From Ovoidimarina sp963698645 (GTDB taxonomy: Bacteria; Pseudomonadota; Alphaproteobacteria; Rhodobacterales; Rhodobacteraceae): DNA of 64,000 bases. Position 1 is the first letter of the stretch, and every line of letters starts with the position of its first letter. Positions 47,783-56,502 of the stretch are shown here, piece after piece. The stretch covers positions 372,001-436,000 of the forward strand of contig CAVORP010000003.1 of the NCBI GenBank assembly GCA_963698645.1, given 5' to 3'. A program made the position numbers and the translations under genes. Below the pieces are notes generated by a model that was not told where the DNA came from, searched no databases, and saw nothing but the letters and a program-made list of their open reading frames with translations.

Positions 47783-47902
47783 AAAAAATTTGGCCCCGAA
47801 GCTCCATGCCAGGAAAGCCTGACGGATGACGCGCGGACCAGGTGCTGGATTGCGGCGGTGAACTGTGGTCTCAAGTACCGACGGTGGTTAAGGATGGCGA
47901 CT

Positions 47903-48889
47903 ATGGAAAAACGGCAGGTTGGACGCACGGGGTTGATGATCGGCACTCTCGGACTTGGTGGCGCGCCGCTGGGCGGGAACTTTGCTGATCTGGACTATGG
48001 GCAGGCGGCGGATCTGATCCGCGCGGCGCGGGAGGCCGGTATCGGCTATTTTGATACGGCGCCGTGGTATGGCTTCGGTCGGTCCGAGCGGGTGATGGGC
48101 GATCTGCTGCGCGGAACCGACTATGTCCTGTCGGACAAGGTCGGGCGGCTACTGAAGCCGGGCGCGGTCGAGAACCCCATGGACTTTGGCATGATCGAGC
48201 CGCTGCCGTTCCACGTGGTCTATGACTATGGCTATGACGGGGTAATGCGGGCCTTCGAGGACAACCTTCAGCGGCTCGGCCTCGACCGGATCGATATCCT
48301 TCTGGCCCATGACATCGGCACGTTCCAGCATGGAACGGAAAATGCACGGCATTTCAGGGATCTGGCCGAAGGTGGATACCGCGCGATGGAGGAGTTGCGC
48401 CGGTCGGGACTGGTGAAAGCGATCGGGCTGGGCGTGAACGAGAATCAGGTCTGCATGGATGCGCTGGGCATCGGCGACTGGGATGTGTTCCTGCTGGCGG
48501 GGCGGTATACTCTTTTAGAGCAGACGCCGCTCGACACCCTGTTTCCGGCCTGCCGTGCGGCGGGAACGACGATCATCTGCGGAGGGCCGTTCAATTCCGG
48601 CATCCTTGTCGGACGCGAGATGTGGAACTATGCGAAGGCTCCGGCGGAGGTCGTCGACAAGGTACGGGCAATCGGGGCGGTGGCCGATGAATTCGCGGTT
48701 CCGCTGCCCGCTGCGGCCCTGCAATTCCCGCTTGCCAACGACCTTGTGACATCTGTCATTCCCGGTCCGCGCGACAAGGGAGAAATGGCGCAGATCCTGC
48801 AGTGGTTTGAGACCTCTGTCCCTGCCGCCTTCTGGGCGGCGCTGAAGGAAAGAGGGCTTTTGGAGCAAGCTGCACCTGTTCCCGCCTGA
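47903..48889 (+). CDS. aldo/keto reductase (L-fucose / D-threo-aldose dehydrogenase, pyridoxal 4-dehydrogenase type)
   Basis: 328 residues in the AKR TIM-barrel fold. RQVGRTGLMIGTLGLGGAPL opens the barrel; catalytic Asp-Tyr are in YFDTAPWYGFGRSERVMGDL near residue 48, Lys in VLSDKVGRLL near 80 and His in ILLAHDIGTF near 138. VIPGPRDKGEM near 289 is the NAD(P)-binding end. This subgroup oxidises free sugars such as L-fucose or arabinose, or pyridoxal. The ATG at 47903 has an AAGGA eight bases upstream and is preferred to 47894. The neighbouring convergent class II aldolase suggests sugar catabolism. Confidence 0.85.
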   Translation: MEKRQVGRTGLMIGTLGLGGAPLGGNFADLDYGQAADLIRAAREAGIGYFDTAPWYGFGRSERVMGDLLRGTDYVLSDKVGRLLKPGAVENPMDFGMIEPLPFHVVYDYGYDGVMRAFEDNLQRLGLDRIDILLAHDIGTFQHGTENARHFRDLAEGGYRAMEELRRSGLVKAIGLGVNENQVCMDALGIGDWDVFLLAGRYTLLEQTPLDTLFPACRAAGTTIICGGPFNSGILVGREMWNYAKAPAEVVDKVRAIGAVADEFAVPLPAAALQFPLANDLVTSVIPGPRDKGEMAQILQWFETSVPAAFWAALKERGLLEQAAPVPA

Positions 48890-48969
48890 TCCTTGCGTGA
48901 CCGAGAGCTCACGAGGTGCCTTTGAGACAGGGTGCGAACGTCCTGAATTGCCCCGATATCTCGCCGCGC

Positions 48970-49782
48970 CTAATCGAACATATCCGGCTGGTCGATAACA
49001 AGCTGGTTCCAGATCGTCTGGAAATGCAGCCAGCCGATATATTCGCTTCCCACATGTTCTCGACTGTAACGGGCGCGGTCGGCGGGAATGCGAATGGGCT
49101 CGACCCCAGAGGTGGCAATAGCCAATTGCTGCTGGCAGCACCGCTCGAGCGCGATGAACCAGAAGGCGGCGGATTCGATGCTGTGGCGGCTGGCGGTCAG
49201 AAGCCCGTGGTTCTGGTGCAGCGCGGCCTTGACGCCCTTGAAGGCCTTGGCGACGTCGGAACCTGCATGGTTTTCTACCGCGACCTGACCGCCCTGTTCG
49301 CCGATCACCACGTGATCTTCGAAAAAGGCACAGGCATCCTGCGTGATCGGATCGATCGGGCGGCCCGTCGCGCACCATGCAGTGCCATAGGTGGTGTGCG
49401 CATGGCACATGGCGATGATGTCGGGATGCTCTTCGTGGACATTCGCGTGGAGCACGAAGCCTGCGCGGTTCACGGCGTAGCTGCCTTCTATGACGGTGCC
49501 TGCGTGATCGACCAAGATCAGGTTTGACATCGAGACCTTCGCGAAATGCACGCACATCGGGTTGGTCCAGTAGAGTTCGGTCCGCTCTGGGTCACGCACC
49601 GTAAGGTGGCCCGCAAAACCATAGTCGAAACCCTGTTGCGCAAAGGCGCGGCAGGCAGCGACAAGCCGTTCCTTACGATGGCGGCGTTCTTCTTCGACCG
49701 TGTCGAATTCAGGCAATTCCGGAAAGATCAGGCCGTCTTGTTCAGGCTGATAGATTGAAACGCGGTTTCCAAGATCCAGCAC
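48970..49782 (-). CDS. class II aldolase/adducin family protein
   Basis: About 270 residues from the GTG at 49782, which has AGAGGA in front. GFDYGFAGHLTVRDPERTELYW is the N-terminal substrate loop; the zinc histidines are in CHAHTTYGTAWC near residue 130 and LHQNHGLLTA near 190, with Glu in the NVHEEHP region. The group contains L-fuculose-phosphate aldolases and also non-aldolase relatives, so the reaction is unknown. It is divergent from a LysR gene and convergent with the aldo/keto reductase. Confidence 0.83.
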   Translation of the reverse strand: MLDLGNRVSIYQPEQDGLIFPELPEFDTVEEERRHRKERLVAACRAFAQQGFDYGFAGHLTVRDPERTELYWTNPMCVHFAKVSMSNLILVDHAGTVIEGSYAVNRAGFVLHANVHEEHPDIIAMCHAHTTYGTAWCATGRPIDPITQDACAFFEDHVVIGEQGGQVAVENHAGSDVAKAFKGVKAALHQNHGLLTASRHSIESAAFWFIALERCCQQQLAIATSGVEPIRIPADRARYSREHVGSEYIGWLHFQTIWNQLVIDQPDMFD

Positions 49783-49874
49783 GGGACATCCTCTCTGAGC
49801 GGGGGCGGCAATGGGATCCAGCCGCGCGGTCCGCACAGTGTGGCGAGGTAAGAGGAGACAGGTCAACTAAATCA

Positions 49875-49895
49875 TTGCAATAATAGTTATTGCAA
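49875..49895. promoter_or_regulatory. perfect palindrome, LysR-type operator
   Basis: TTGCAATAA-tag-TTATTGCAA, nine of nine pairs on each arm, between the divergent class II aldolase (start 49782) and lysR (start 49935) genes. It fits a LysR recognition site and is AT-rich in a GC-rich context. Confidence 0.7.
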
Positions 49896-49934
49896 AAGAG
49901 TATAAATGGACGGGCTTCGGAAAGGTATTTGCCG

Positions 49935-50861
49935 ATGAAGGATGAACGTCTTCTCGAAATGAGGGTTTTCGAGGCGGTGGTCGAGGCCGGAGGGTTCACG
50001 TCCGCCGCCCATGGTCTCGGGGCCAGTCAGCCATTTGTAAGCCAGACGATTCAGCGGCTTGAAAAGCGTCTTGGTTGCAAGCTTCTGCACCGGACGACCC
50101 GGGGGCATCGGCTTACGCCCGAAGGCGAGGCCTTCCTGCAAGGGGCGCGGCGCGCGATCCTGACGGTGGAGGCTGCGGAGGCAGAACTTCTGCAGAGCGA
50201 AGCGCACGCCTTTGGACATATGCGGGTTTCGGCGCCGATTGCCTTTGGTTTGGACCGGATTACTCCCCTCATGCCCGATTTCCTGGCACGGTTTCCCCGG
50301 ATATCTCTCGACCTTCGGCTCACCGATGACATGGAAAACCTGATCGAGGATCGCATCGATGTAGCCATTCGCATGGGGCGGCTTCCGGATTCGGGGTTGA
50401 TGCACCGGCGGCTGTGCAGCCTAAGGCGGATCGTAGTCGCCGCGCCGGAGCTGATCGCGAAACACGGCATGCCGGCCAGCCCCGCCGATCTTGACGGGAT
50501 GCCCTGTCTTGCCTGGGATGGCAGCCGCGACCACCTTAACCGCTGGGAGTTTCTTGTGGACGGCGCGCAGGTGATGGTTCGCGCCGAAAGCCGGTTCAAA
50601 AGCAATCAGGGAATGTCGCTCTATCAAATGTGCCTTGCAGGGGCAGGTGTGATGCGGATGGCAGAGCATCTTGCTCGGCCTGCGATCCGGGAGGGGCGGC
50701 TTGTCCAGGTTTTGGACCGCTATGCGCCCGCCGACGATGGTTCGATCAATGCGGTCTTTCTACCTGACCGGCAGCTGGTCCCGCGTATCCGGTGTTTCGT
50801 CGATTTCATGGTGGAGGCGTTCCGTTCTCCGGGCTGGCTGAACGATGTCGACATGGCCTGA
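49935..50861 (+). CDS. LysR-family transcriptional regulator (CrgA-like subgroup)
   Basis: 308 residues. The N-terminal HTH is MRVFEAVVEAGGFTSAAHGL, then ASQPFVSQTIQRLEKRLGCK and LLHRTTRGHRLTPEGEAFL. The effector domain starts at about residue 93 with MRVSAPIAFGLDRITPLMP and contains DVAIRMGRLPDSGLMHRRL. It probably regulates the divergent aldolase gene through the palindrome at 49875. ATG 49935 (MKDERLLEMRVF) is the natural start. Confidence 0.88.
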   Translation: MKDERLLEMRVFEAVVEAGGFTSAAHGLGASQPFVSQTIQRLEKRLGCKLLHRTTRGHRLTPEGEAFLQGARRAILTVEAAEAELLQSEAHAFGHMRVSAPIAFGLDRITPLMPDFLARFPRISLDLRLTDDMENLIEDRIDVAIRMGRLPDSGLMHRRLCSLRRIVVAAPELIAKHGMPASPADLDGMPCLAWDGSRDHLNRWEFLVDGAQVMVRAESRFKSNQGMSLYQMCLAGAGVMRMAEHLARPAIREGRLVQVLDRYAPADDGSINAVFLPDRQLVPRIRCFVDFMVEAFRSPGWLNDVDMA

Positions 50862-50951
50862 GGCAGCATCAAGGGGCTGCTTGACGGGGCCGACGAGGTT
50901 CACAAGATGCATTTGAACCAGCATATCGAAGAGCAGGTGCGCGCGTTCTGA
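50862..50951 (+). pseudogene. C-terminal remnant of an acyl-CoA dehydrogenase
   Basis: Directly after the lysR stop codon, and in the same frame, 29 residues read GSIKGLLDGADEVHKMHLNQ and end EEQVRAF before TGA. The DG.DEVH core is the FAD/CoA-proximal end motif of acyl-CoA dehydrogenases. Nothing of the remaining 350 or more residues is present. It stands 17 bp before a phosphotransferase pseudogene, the pairing found in ACAD10/11-type fatty-acid operons. Confidence 0.45.
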
Positions 50952-50968
50952 ATGTGGGAGAAAGGTCC

Positions 50969-51895
50969 ATGACCGTGCCCGAGGTGTCGAGCGAACTGGA
51001 TTTCGACGAAAGGCGCCTGGGTGCGCTTTTTAAGGCACGGTTTCGGCCGGGCAGGGACATTTCCCGGCTCAGCCGGATCGTGGGCGGGCAGTCGAACCCC
51101 GCCAATTTTCTTGATTGGGCGGATCGCAGGCTTGTGCTTCGCAAGCAACCTGTCGGGCCTATCCTGAAGGGCGCCCATGCGATTGATCGCGAATACCGAG
51201 TATTGACGGCGCTGCATCCTACGACTGTGCCCGTGCCTGCGCCGATCCTCTTCGATGCCGAGGCCGACCCTTTTGGGGCGCCGTCCTGCCTGATGCAACG
51301 GGTCGTAGCTCGGGTCTTTACCGACACATCCTTGCGCGATCTGCCGCCCGATGAACGGTAGCCCATCTGGATGGCGGTAGCCGATACGATGACCGCGATG
51401 CATGTCCTCGGTCCCGAGATCGAGGGCTTGCCGATTTCGGCGGCCCGGGCAATTATTTCGAATGGAAGATCGCGCGGCGGGAGCGGCAATACCGTGCATC
51501 GCCCTCCGGCCCGATCGGCCCTATCGAGCGGCTGCAAAGTTGGCCTAAAGGCAATCTTCCGGTCGATGGCGATTTTGGGGTTCTGCTGGATGACCCGGCA
51601 CATGGGGCCGCAGGAATATGGCGGAATTCTGAGAGTCGACTTGGAGGCGAAGCGGCTTCCGGGCGAAGATGATTTCGTCGATCGCGACCGCGCCGCCTTT
51701 CCCGACGCCCCACCTCCTATGCCTTTTCACGAGGCCTTTGCGCTGTATCCTTTCGCAGTATTTTTTGTGGGCATCGCCAGCCGCGCGCTTGCTGGGAACG
51801 CTGCAAATTCCAATGCCGCTGCTCTGGTGCCGTTGGAAGAACGCTTTGCGATCCGCGCACTTGAGATCGCCGAAGGAAGACGGCATGGAATCTGA
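50969..51895 (+). pseudogene. phosphotransferase (APH/ACAD10-like) pseudogene
   Basis: The N-terminus is intact (LDFDERRLGALFKARFRPGR, SRIVGGQSNPANFLDW, RLVLRKQPVGPILKGAHAID, then LTALHPTTVPVPAPILF), as in aminoglycoside-phosphotransferase-fold proteins. An in-frame TAG stands at 51359-51361; beyond it the frame continues (PIWMAVADTMTAMHVLG). It then shifts near 51445 to NYFEWKIARRERQY, and after LLDDPAHG shifts again to the C-terminus PPMPFHEAFALYPFAVFFVG. The catalytic HGD...N and LDWE segments are missing, so there is a deletion as well. Unlike the single-base breaks elsewhere, this gene appears truly inactive. Confidence 0.75.
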
Positions 51896-51911
51896 CCCTA
51901 GGAGATTGTCA

Positions 51912-52898
51912 ATGAGAGTAATTCGCGCCCATTCCTTTGGGGGTCCGGAGGTTCTGCAACTTGAATCTCTGCCTCGGCCCGTACCAGGCTCTGGCGAGGT
52001 GCTGATCGATATTCACGCCGCGGGCGTCAACCCGGCGGATACCTATATGCTGACCGGGAACTACGCGAAAGTGCCGGACTTACCCTACATTCCCGGCGGT
52101 GATTGTGCCGGGGTGGTGGCGGCGGTGGGACCGAATGTGACGGCATTCGCGCGCGGTGACCGGGTCTTTGTCAGCGCGGCATTGGGGGGTGATCTTTCGG
52201 GCTGTTATGCCGAGGCGGTCGTGCGTTCGGCCAAGAACGTGCTTTCGCTGCCCGAGACCACCAGTTTCGATCAGGGTGCCGCACTTGGCGTGCCGTATGC
52301 CACGGCCCATATCGCGTTGTTCGCGAGAGGCCGCGCCAAGCCGGGCGAGACCGTGTTCATCCATGGCGCCAGCGGCGCGGTGGGCTCGGCAGCGATCCAG
52401 CTCGGCCGCAGAGCGGGTTTGCGGATGATCGGAAGCGCTGGGACGCCAGAGGGATTGGATCGCGTGCGGGCGCAGGGAGCCGAATTGGCCGTGAACCACG
52501 CGCAGCCGGGCTATCTCGAGGTGGTGCGTGCCGCCACCGGGGGCGAGGGGCCGGCCTTGATCGTTGAAATGCTCGCCGACGCCAATCTGGCCGCCGATAT
52601 GACCCTCGCCGCGCGATACGGGCGCGTCGTAATTGTCGGCTGCCGTGGCGAGGTGAGTATTGCACCGCGCATCGCGATGATGAAAGAGCTCGACATCATG
52701 GGCATGGCCATCTGGAACGCGCCGCGCGAACTGGTGACATCGGCATTTTGTGAGATCACCGAAGGCCTTCACGAAGGCGTCCTGCAGCCCGAGATCGGCA
52801 TAATCTTCCCACTTGCGCAATCCGCCGAAGCGCATCGGGCGGTGTTGCGTCCAGGAACGCGTGGGAAGACGATCCTGTCCATAGGTCCGACTTCCTAG
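51912..52898 (+). CDS. zinc-independent NADPH:quinone oxidoreductase (MDR/QOR family)
   Basis: 328 residues, intact. The GroES-like N-domain has HSFGGPEVLQLE and HAAGVNPADTYMLTGNYAK; the quinone-reductase signature PGGDCAGVVAAVGPNV lies near residue 60. The NADPH loop is IHGASGAVGSAAIQLGRRAG near 152. No zinc cysteines are present. TAGGAGA before the ATG supports the start. It follows the decayed phosphotransferase and dehydrogenase remnants and was probably in one unit with them; in related operons such an oxidoreductase accompanies acyl-CoA metabolism. Confidence 0.9.
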   Translation: MRVIRAHSFGGPEVLQLESLPRPVPGSGEVLIDIHAAGVNPADTYMLTGNYAKVPDLPYIPGGDCAGVVAAVGPNVTAFARGDRVFVSAALGGDLSGCYAEAVVRSAKNVLSLPETTSFDQGAALGVPYATAHIALFARGRAKPGETVFIHGASGAVGSAAIQLGRRAGLRMIGSAGTPEGLDRVRAQGAELAVNHAQPGYLEVVRAATGGEGPALIVEMLADANLAADMTLAARYGRVVIVGCRGEVSIAPRIAMMKELDIMGMAIWNAPRELVTSAFCEITEGLHEGVLQPEIGIIFPLAQSAEAHRAVLRPGTRGKTILSIGPTS

Positions 52899-52962
52899 GT
52901 TGCCCTGAATTCTTGAGCCACACACCGGCCCGAGATGGGGCTGGACCATGATTGCAGGATTG

Positions 52963-52983
52963 CAGCATGGTGGTACCATGCTG
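52963..52983. promoter_or_regulatory. perfect inverted repeat before the DM13 gene
   Basis: CAGCATGGT-ggt-ACCATGCTG, nine pairs around three bases, ending 3 bp before the GGAGG ribosome-binding site of the DM13 gene. Either an operator or an mRNA hairpin next to the initiation site. Confidence 0.5.
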
Positions 52984-52995
52984 AATGGAGGTTGC

Positions 52996-53466
52996 ATGCG
53001 TGGTTTCTTATTTCTAGGCCTGTCTCACGTCATTGCTCTCGCTGTGGGGTTCGCCCTCGGCATTTACCTCTTACCGATCCTCACCGCACCCGCGTCACCC
53101 GATCAGGCCATGCTGGAGGCTGAAGCCCGGGATGCGATGTTCGTCGCCGAACTGACGCGGGAGTTGCCGGGCAGTGACTTCCTGCATTGGGGGGAGGGAA
53201 AGATCAGCATTTCCGCGTCACGCATCGTGCATGAGGGCAATCTTGCGCCCGGGCCGGACTACAAGCTTTACCTTGTCCCGCAATTTGCCGCGCACGAGGA
53301 CGAATTCCTGCCGCTGAAAGCGGAGGCACAATTGATCGGAGATGTGAAAAGCTTCAACGGGTTCGTTCTTACAGTGCCTGAGGGCGTTGATGTCACGCAA
53401 TACACGACGGTGCTGATCTGGTGCGAGGCGTTCGGCGAATTCATTACTGCCGCGCAATACCGCTAG
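52996..53466 (+). CDS. DM13-domain membrane-anchored protein
   Basis: 156 residues. An N-terminal hydrophobic anchor (about residues 4-28, FLFLGLSHVIALAVGFALG) is followed by a DM13 domain: ISISASRIVHEGNLAPGPDY, KLYLVPQ, and the diagnostic end YTTVLIWCEAFGEFITAAQY with its conserved cysteine. DM13 domains are proposed to bind a cofactor through that cysteine and take part in redox reactions; in bacteria the function is untested. The start at 52996 has GGAGG six bases upstream and is preferred to 52948. The domain would lie in the periplasm. Confidence 0.82.
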   Translation: MRGFLFLGLSHVIALAVGFALGIYLLPILTAPASPDQAMLEAEARDAMFVAELTRELPGSDFLHWGEGKISISASRIVHEGNLAPGPDYKLYLVPQFAAHEDEFLPLKAEAQLIGDVKSFNGFVLTVPEGVDVTQYTTVLIWCEAFGEFITAAQYR

Positions 53467-53765
53467 CGGAAAAGTTGCCGATCGCGGAAGCGCTCTGGGG
53501 ATCCTCCCTAGTCATTTGAGCTGATGCAATGCCTCGATTTCGCGCGTCTGACCATTCACCCGATGGGCGACAAAAGCGGCAGTCGGACCCATAGGAATGT
53601 TCCCTCGCGCAGCTGTATATCGCATACATATCTGCCCGGATAAGGCTGTTGAGAAGTGGGGGGTCCGAGAACATGGCATTGGCCGTTCGAAGAAGCGTGT
53701 AAGCATCCTGTAAGCAACCGTCTCCATCAAGCCGCCACGACGAAATCAGACTGATGGAGACCTTC
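53467..53765. other. intergenic region before the two-component operon
   Basis: 299 bp. The minus-strand frame 53512-53730 ends in a protein-like sequence (AHRVNGQTREIEALHQLK) but has no recognisable start or domain. The right end holds the regulator box at 53698-53716 and the promoter of the next gene. Confidence 0.35.
53698..53716 (+). promoter_or_regulatory. direct-repeat response-regulator box, copy 1
   Basis: TGTAAGCA-tcc-TGTAAGCA: two half-sites with an 11-bp period, the geometry of OmpR/PhoB-family dimers. The second half starts 57 nt before the DUF6134 ATG, and a CCATCAA sequence that could serve as -10 lies nine bases after it. The same TGTAAG-N5-TGTAAG pattern recurs at 56432. Confidence 0.7.
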
Positions 53766-54359
53766 ATGCGAATTCTGGGACTGGCCGTTGGCCTTGCCTT
53801 GGCACTTGCCGCGCCTGCTCACGCGCTTTCTTTGCCCTCGGATGGCACATTGAAATTCGATGTGATCCGCAAGGGCAAGGATATCGGCGATCACAGCTAC
53901 AGGTTTTCCGGTTCGAAGAACGCTTTCTCGGTGAATGTCGCCACCGACATCTCGGTCAAGGTCCCCTTGATCCGGATTAACGCGTATAGCTTCAAACACG
54001 ACAGCGTCGAGCAGTGGGAGAGTGGCAGTCTGAAGGCCCTGAGTTCGGAAACCAACGATGACGGAACGCCACACCAATTGCGCACCCAGGCCAAAGGCGC
54101 GCTTCCCGCCAGCTTGTGGAATGACGATATCGTGCGCAGCAGCAAGCTCATGAACACGATCGATGGCAAGATCATGTCGGTCCGCGTTGTCGATCTGGGC
54201 TTGGAAAGCGTTGGCACCAAGCAGGGCAAGGTAAATGCGCATCACTACCGCCTGTCCGGCGATCTGGCGCGCGATCTCTGGTACGACGGAGATGGCAATC
54301 TTGCGCGGGTGGCGTTTAAGGCAGATGATGGCTCGACCGTGACCTACATCCGGAAATAG
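53766..54359 (+). CDS. DUF6134/DUF3108-like exported protein
   Basis: 197 residues with a signal peptide (MRILGLAVGLALALAAPAHA, cleaved after AHA). The mature part is predicted all-beta: LKFDVIRKGKDIGDHSYRF is the typical opening of DUF3108-type proteins, and it ends ARVAFKADDGSTVTYIRK. Such proteins probably bind a lipid or other ligand in the periplasm. The ATG at 53766 with GGAGA upstream is preferred to 53754. It heads an operon with a response regulator and kinase (12 bp and overlap) and could be the signal-sensing partner of the kinase. Confidence 0.78.
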   Translation: MRILGLAVGLALALAAPAHALSLPSDGTLKFDVIRKGKDIGDHSYRFSGSKNAFSVNVATDISVKVPLIRINAYSFKHDSVEQWESGSLKALSSETNDDGTPHQLRTQAKGALPASLWNDDIVRSSKLMNTIDGKIMSVRVVDLGLESVGTKQGKVNAHHYRLSGDLARDLWYDGDGNLARVAFKADDGSTVTYIRK

Positions 54360-54371
54360 GGCGGAGGGCCG

Positions 54372-55049
54372 ATGAGGCTCCTTTACGTTGAAGACAACGA
54401 AAAGCTGGCGCGCAACACAAGTGCCAGTTTGCGTGAAAACGGTTTTGCCGTGGACGTGGTCCATACCGGCGAGGACGCGGTTCATTCGGCGAAAAGCTTT
54501 GACTATGATGCCGTGATCCTTGATCGCGGTCTGCCTGATGTCGATGGATTGGCCGTTCTGGATCTTATCAAGGGCGTCAAACCAGGAACTCCGGTGATCA
54601 TCTGCACGGCCCGGGACGCTTTGGAAGACCGGGTCGCAGGGCTGAATGCAGGCTCCGACGACTACCTGGTCAAACCCTTCGCCGCCGCGGAACTTGTCGC
54701 GCGCATCAATGCCTTGATGCGCAGACCCGGCGGCGCTTTGGGAGCGTCGCTCTGCTGCGGCAACATCCGCTTTGACACCGCGGACAGGTCTGTTGCCATA
54801 GACGACAAGCCTGCGAAATTTACCAAACGCGAACTGGCGCTGCTCGAACTGTTCATGCGGCGCGCAGACAGGGTCTTGTCGAAGGACGCAATCGAAAACG
54901 CGCTTTACAGCTTCGACGACCCACCCACCATGAACGCGATCGAAGTTCTGACCCATCGGTTGCGCAGAAAGCTGATGGGCTATGGCGCAAGCAGCTCCAT
55001 TCATAACCTGCGCGGGATCGGCTACGTGCTGCAAGACGCCGTGCCATGA
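54372..55049 (+). CDS. OmpR-family response regulator (QseB/TctD type)
   Basis: 225 residues. The receiver domain starts LLYVEDNEKLARNTSASL with the phosphate-accepting Asp51 in AVILDRGLPDVDG, Thr in VIICTARDALEDRVAGL and Lys in DDYLVKPFAA. The C-terminal winged helix includes FTKRELALLELFMRRADRVL and NAIEVLTHRLRRKL near residue 185. It should bind the TGTAAG direct repeats found before its own operon and before the hemolysin-like cassette. Its stop codon overlaps the kinase start by four bases. Confidence 0.93.
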   Translation: MRLLYVEDNEKLARNTSASLRENGFAVDVVHTGEDAVHSAKSFDYDAVILDRGLPDVDGLAVLDLIKGVKPGTPVIICTARDALEDRVAGLNAGSDDYLVKPFAAAELVARINALMRRPGGALGASLCCGNIRFDTADRSVAIDDKPAKFTKRELALLELFMRRADRVLSKDAIENALYSFDDPPTMNAIEVLTHRLRRKLMGYGASSSIHNLRGIGYVLQDAVP

Positions 55050-56413
55050 CATTGACAGAGCGCCTGTTCGGCACCAGGCGATCGTTGCGCCGGAGACTCA
55101 TTGTCAATATCAGCCTCGCGCTTTCATTTTGCGTTGCTCTCGCAGGTTCAATTCTCGTCTATGAATTCTATGAGCACCTCGAAGAGAACTCCGAAGACGC
55201 ATTGTTGCAGGAGGCACAGGAGGTCTTGGGCGAGATCGATCCGAGCGCGTCTGAATTTGGTCTGAATCCGAACGCGCTTCGGTTTCGAGGTGTCGAGGGC
55301 ACTTATCGCTATACCGTCTTTGACGCCTCGGGCCGGCCTGTTGTCGGCGGCGAAGCATCTGCGGGCATCTGGGCGCAGCTGTCGCAAATCGGACTGGGCG
55401 AGCACGCCCGGGTGAGGTTGCCCGGCGATAGGATCGCAGTCGGAATTCGCGGCAGAATTCGGAACAGCGACGTGTTCGTATTGGCATCTACCTTTCCGAA
55501 GCGCACGGACCAGACGCAACTTCAAACGCTTTTGTCCGAAATTCGAGAGGGGATCTGGTGGGTAGTGCTTGGTTTGGCGACAATTCTGGCATCGGCGCTT
55601 CTGGCGACACGTCGCGCCCTCGCATCGCTGGAGATGGTGTCCCGTCAGGCGCATCAGGTGGGGCCATTCGACATCGACAAACGACTTTCGGTGGAACAAG
55701 TCCCCTCGGAAATCCATCCTCTGATTCAAGCTGTGAACGGCGCCTTTGACAGGCTTGAACAAGGTTATCAGGCACAGCGCGACTTTTCGTCTAACGTTGC
55801 CCATGAGATCCGGACGCCGCTGGCCGTCTTGCACTCGAGCGTCGAACGCATCGAGAACGCTGAATTGCGCGGCAGTCTCGCGGATGACCTGTCCCATCTG
55901 GACCAGATATTCGAACAACTCATCGACCTGTCACGGGCCGATGCCGCGGGCGGTGGTGCGTTCGCACCTGTGGATTTGCGTGCTTTGGTTCTGGAGCAGG
56001 CCAGTGAGTTGGCCGGCGAAGCCTTGCGCGCCGGGCGCACATTGGCAGTGAATGGTTCGGCAGACGTGAATGTCGAGGGCCATGCAGGACTTCTGGGGAT
56101 CGCTCTGAAGAACATGGTTCGTAACGCACTGCGCTATACCCCCAAAGGATCCGAGGTCGAGCTTGAAGTGACAGAGAGCCCTGTGGGGTTCCGCGTGCTT
56201 GATTCCGGTCCGGGCGTACCCGATGCCTTGAAAGAAACGCTGTTCGAGCGGTTTAACCGTGGCAAGGCCGCTCAGGATGTCGACGGATCGGGAATTGGTC
56301 TGGCCATCGTTCAATCCGTGGCGCGCGCGCACGGAGCGTGCGCAACCGTGTCCGACCGTCCCGGCGGCGGCAGCACTTTTGCAGTGACTTGGCCAGACAG
56401 GGTCGGGATCTGA
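55046..56413 (+). CDS. sensor histidine kinase (QseC-like)
   Basis: 455 residues. Membrane helices lie at about residues 17-40 and 168-188 and enclose a periplasmic sensor domain of about 125 residues (2CSK-N type). A HAMP-like linker is followed by the dimerisation helix with phosphorylated His253 in DFSSNVAHEIRTPLAVLHSS. The ATPase domain has the N box LKNMVRNALRYTPKG near 355, the G1 box VLDSGPGVPD near 392 and the G2 box DGSGIGLAIVQSVARAHG near 417. It partners the overlapping response regulator; the signal may be reported by the exported DUF6134 protein. Confidence 0.93.
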   Translation: MTLTERLFGTRRSLRRRLIVNISLALSFCVALAGSILVYEFYEHLEENSEDALLQEAQEVLGEIDPSASEFGLNPNALRFRGVEGTYRYTVFDASGRPVVGGEASAGIWAQLSQIGLGEHARVRLPGDRIAVGIRGRIRNSDVFVLASTFPKRTDQTQLQTLLSEIREGIWWVVLGLATILASALLATRRALASLEMVSRQAHQVGPFDIDKRLSVEQVPSEIHPLIQAVNGAFDRLEQGYQAQRDFSSNVAHEIRTPLAVLHSSVERIENAELRGSLADDLSHLDQIFEQLIDLSRADAAGGGAFAPVDLRALVLEQASELAGEALRAGRTLAVNGSADVNVEGHAGLLGIALKNMVRNALRYTPKGSEVELEVTESPVGFRVLDSGPGVPDALKETLFERFNRGKAAQDVDGSGIGLAIVQSVARAHGACATVSDRPGGGSTFAVTWPDRVGI

Positions 56414-56431
56414 CAGGAAATCGATCCGCAC

Positions 56432-56448
56432 TGTAAGTCTGGTGTAAG
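56432..56448 (+). promoter_or_regulatory. direct-repeat response-regulator box, copy 2
   Basis: TGTAAG-tctgg-TGTAAG, the same two half-sites and 11-bp period as copy 1, with the second half 60 nt before the ATG of the hemolysin-like gene and a CCATCTG ten bases after it. Identical spacing and orientation in the two promoters argue for common control. Confidence 0.7.
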
Positions 56449-56502
56449 GCTTGCCCTGCCATCTGCCCCTCTAACAGCAGCAAGTGCGTTCCGAGGTCGA
56501 CA

